Assembly: GCF_007745175.1 (NCBI RefSeq)
Contig: NZ_CP036271.1
Coordinates: forward strand, 4,290,314-4,354,313
Origin: Caulifigura coniformis
Lineage (GTDB): Bacteria > Planctomycetota > Planctomycetia > Planctomycetales > Planctomycetaceae
Direction of reading: 5' to 3'
Length of the DNA: 64,000 bases
The notes below the pieces were generated by a model. That model was given only the letters and a program-made list of their open reading frames with translations. It searched no databases and was not told where the DNA came from. Numbering within the stretch: the stretch's first letter is position 1; the number at the start of each line of letters is the position of its first letter. Both the position numbers and the translations under genes were made by a program. Shown here one piece after another: positions 62,150 through 64,000 of the stretch.

Positions 62150-62941
62150 TCAGGCCTTCGACGCGTCGAAGCCCTTCTCCAGTTCGGAGTCCCACTCGTC
62201 CAGGAGCGGCCAGTCGACGGCGCAGGTTCCGAAATCGGGCAGGTGGAGATACGACTCGAGGCGGTCGATTGTTTTCTGGATGTGCTTCGGATCGCGGCGG
62301 AAGATCGGGCCGTGGCTGGGGAGGAGCCAGGTGACATCGCTGTCGCGGATCCGCTCCAGCGACTGGAGGAACGCAGGGAGGTCGGAGCCATGATGCGCAT
62401 CGATATTGCCGACGCCGCCATCGCGATAGATGTTGTCGCCCGAGAGCAGGAGGTCGCCCATGCGGAACGACAGCTGCGCCGGCGCGTGTCCGGGGGTGTG
62501 CCAGACTTCGAGCTTGCGTTTGCCGATCTTGAGGACGTCGCCTTCGTCAATGAACTCGTCGAACTTGACGGCAGGAAGGTCGATCGAAATTCCCTGCGCG
62601 GTGATTTCGGCGTAGGTTTCGATGCGTTCTCCGGCTTCGAGGAGCCTCCCGGCCTGGGCGTGCCCGACGATCTTCGCCTGGGGCATGATTTCTTTGGCCC
62701 GCTTGAGGCCCTGGACGTGATCGACGTCGGCATGGGTGGCGACGAGGTATTTGCAGTCGGCGAGGCGGAAATCCATCTGCCGGATGAGTCCGACGATGTC
62801 CTCCAGGGTGTCCTGGTAGCCGATGTCGATCAGTGCCCACTCGGGGCCGTCAAAGACCAGATAAACACAGCACCCCAGCCGCCGCCGGGCCTGGTAGTTC
62901 ATCTCGATAACGCCTGGGAAAACTTCACGGCGGGGAAGCAT
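62150..62941 (-). CDS. MBL-fold metallo-hydrolase (263 aa)
   Basis: The zinc-binding motif ATHADVDHV (HxDxDH, a variant of HxHxDH) lies near residue 70, with later ligands in [31 protein letters not shown]. The fold resembles glyoxalase II-like hydrolases. The Asp in place of the first-loop His is worth noting. Substrate unknown; it is divergent from ugd. Confidence 0.88.
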   Translation of the reverse strand: MLPRREVFPGVIEMNYQARRRLGCCVYLVFDGPEWALIDIGYQDTLEDIVGLIRQMDFRLADCKYLVATHADVDHVQGLKRAKEIMPQAKIVGHAQAGRLLEAGERIETYAEITAQGISIDLPAVKFDEFIDEGDVLKIGKRKLEVWHTPGHAPAQLSFRMGDLLLSGDNIYRDGGVGNIDAHHGSDLPAFLQSLERIRDSDVTWLLPSHGPIFRRDPKHIQKTIDRLESYLHLPDFGTCAVDWPLLDEWDSELEKGFDASKA

Positions 62942-63280
62942 CAGTCACGCTTTCTCTGGAACCTGGTCGTCGACAAAACTTCGCCAAACACCCTGCTGTC
63001 GACAGCTGGTGACATTTGGCAACACCGCATTGTACCCGGCTCAACCGATTCGTGTCGCCTGAGCGTCGCTGAAAGCAGCACCGTTTTCGGACGAGGGAAT
63101 TGCAGGGACGATCGTCGCGGCGAGGCGCATGCATGTTCTAGAATGCCTGCATCAGCACTTGCCCCCGCACCGATTCTTCGTCGTCGAGCCAGTGACCCCA
63201 GTTTGGCAGACGTCGCTCGGGACCAGACGTCCGAATCGGCCCAGAATGCTTCGCGAACAGATCGACTTGGAGAAAACGCC
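62942..63280. other. Divergent intergenic region, no gene seen
   Basis: Between the MBL hydrolase (minus) and ugd (plus). No clear promoter pair was found; a plus-strand TAGAAT at 63136 lacks a good -35. Frames open here on the minus strand are shadows. Confidence 0.35.

Positions 63281-64000
<720 letters not shown>

Overview
The window is most likely chromosomal DNA of a planctomycete (order Planctomycetales or a relative), with a foreign element at its left end. Several families that are hallmarks of this phylum occur together. They are a cytochrome-c/DUF1549/DUF1553 protein paired with a Tat-exported DUF1501 protein (14612-18204), a membrane-bound dehydrogenase/HEAT/CxxCH giant protein (36073-39492), a DUF3500 protein, a vWA plus DUF4175-like membrane pair (31326-36015), and part of a planctomycete-type bacterial microcompartment locus (47034-49455). 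GC content is high, so most long antisense reading frames are shadows.

Region 1 (1 to about 10187) is an integrated element, seen only as its right-hand part. It ends in a 3' half of a tRNA-Val(GAC) gene (10144-10187) followed by what looks like the native tRNA terminator, the classic scar of an integrase that crosses over in the anticodon loop. The element holds the end of a KAP-type P-loop NTPase, then 1 kb without a gene but with two operator-like palindromes, six same-strand CCTGGA hexamers and a large inverted repeat around an AT-rich core. A compact cassette of tiny genes follows. Two or more of these are paralogues, and the gaps between the first ones are packed with perfect hairpins. 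Next come an HNH-like protein without its first catalytic His and a 1117-residue phage tape-measure protein. No capsid, portal, large terminase, baseplate or integrase gene is visible. The right end carries a 110-residue HTH-like protein and an 84-residue protein resembling sigma-70 region 2 alone.

Region 2 (10190-12034) lies outside the tRNA scar but still looks acquired: a P27-type small-terminase-like gene and a divergent membrane protein with a DUF4062/TIR-like effector-style N-terminus, their start codons 11 bp apart.

Region 3 (12106-64000) is ordinary chromosome. It has translation and RNA genes (argS, gltX, nusB, rnd) and metabolism genes (pyrH, ribH, hemW, a PTPS/QueD homologue, a YgfZ homologue, ugd at the right edge). 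It has secreted or periplasmic proteins typical of planctomycetes and a signalling cluster (39573-42108) in which a receiver and a PTS EIIA domain each sit behind an excisionase-type helix-turn-helix. It also has a DeoR-PduL-BMC-BMC operon lacking pentamer and enzyme genes, and an MMPL-type RND transporter. The 55.7-57.5 kb stretch is rich in non-coding structure: TGTGACG iterons at 10-bp spacing, a nested hairpin and a twin REP-like hairpin.
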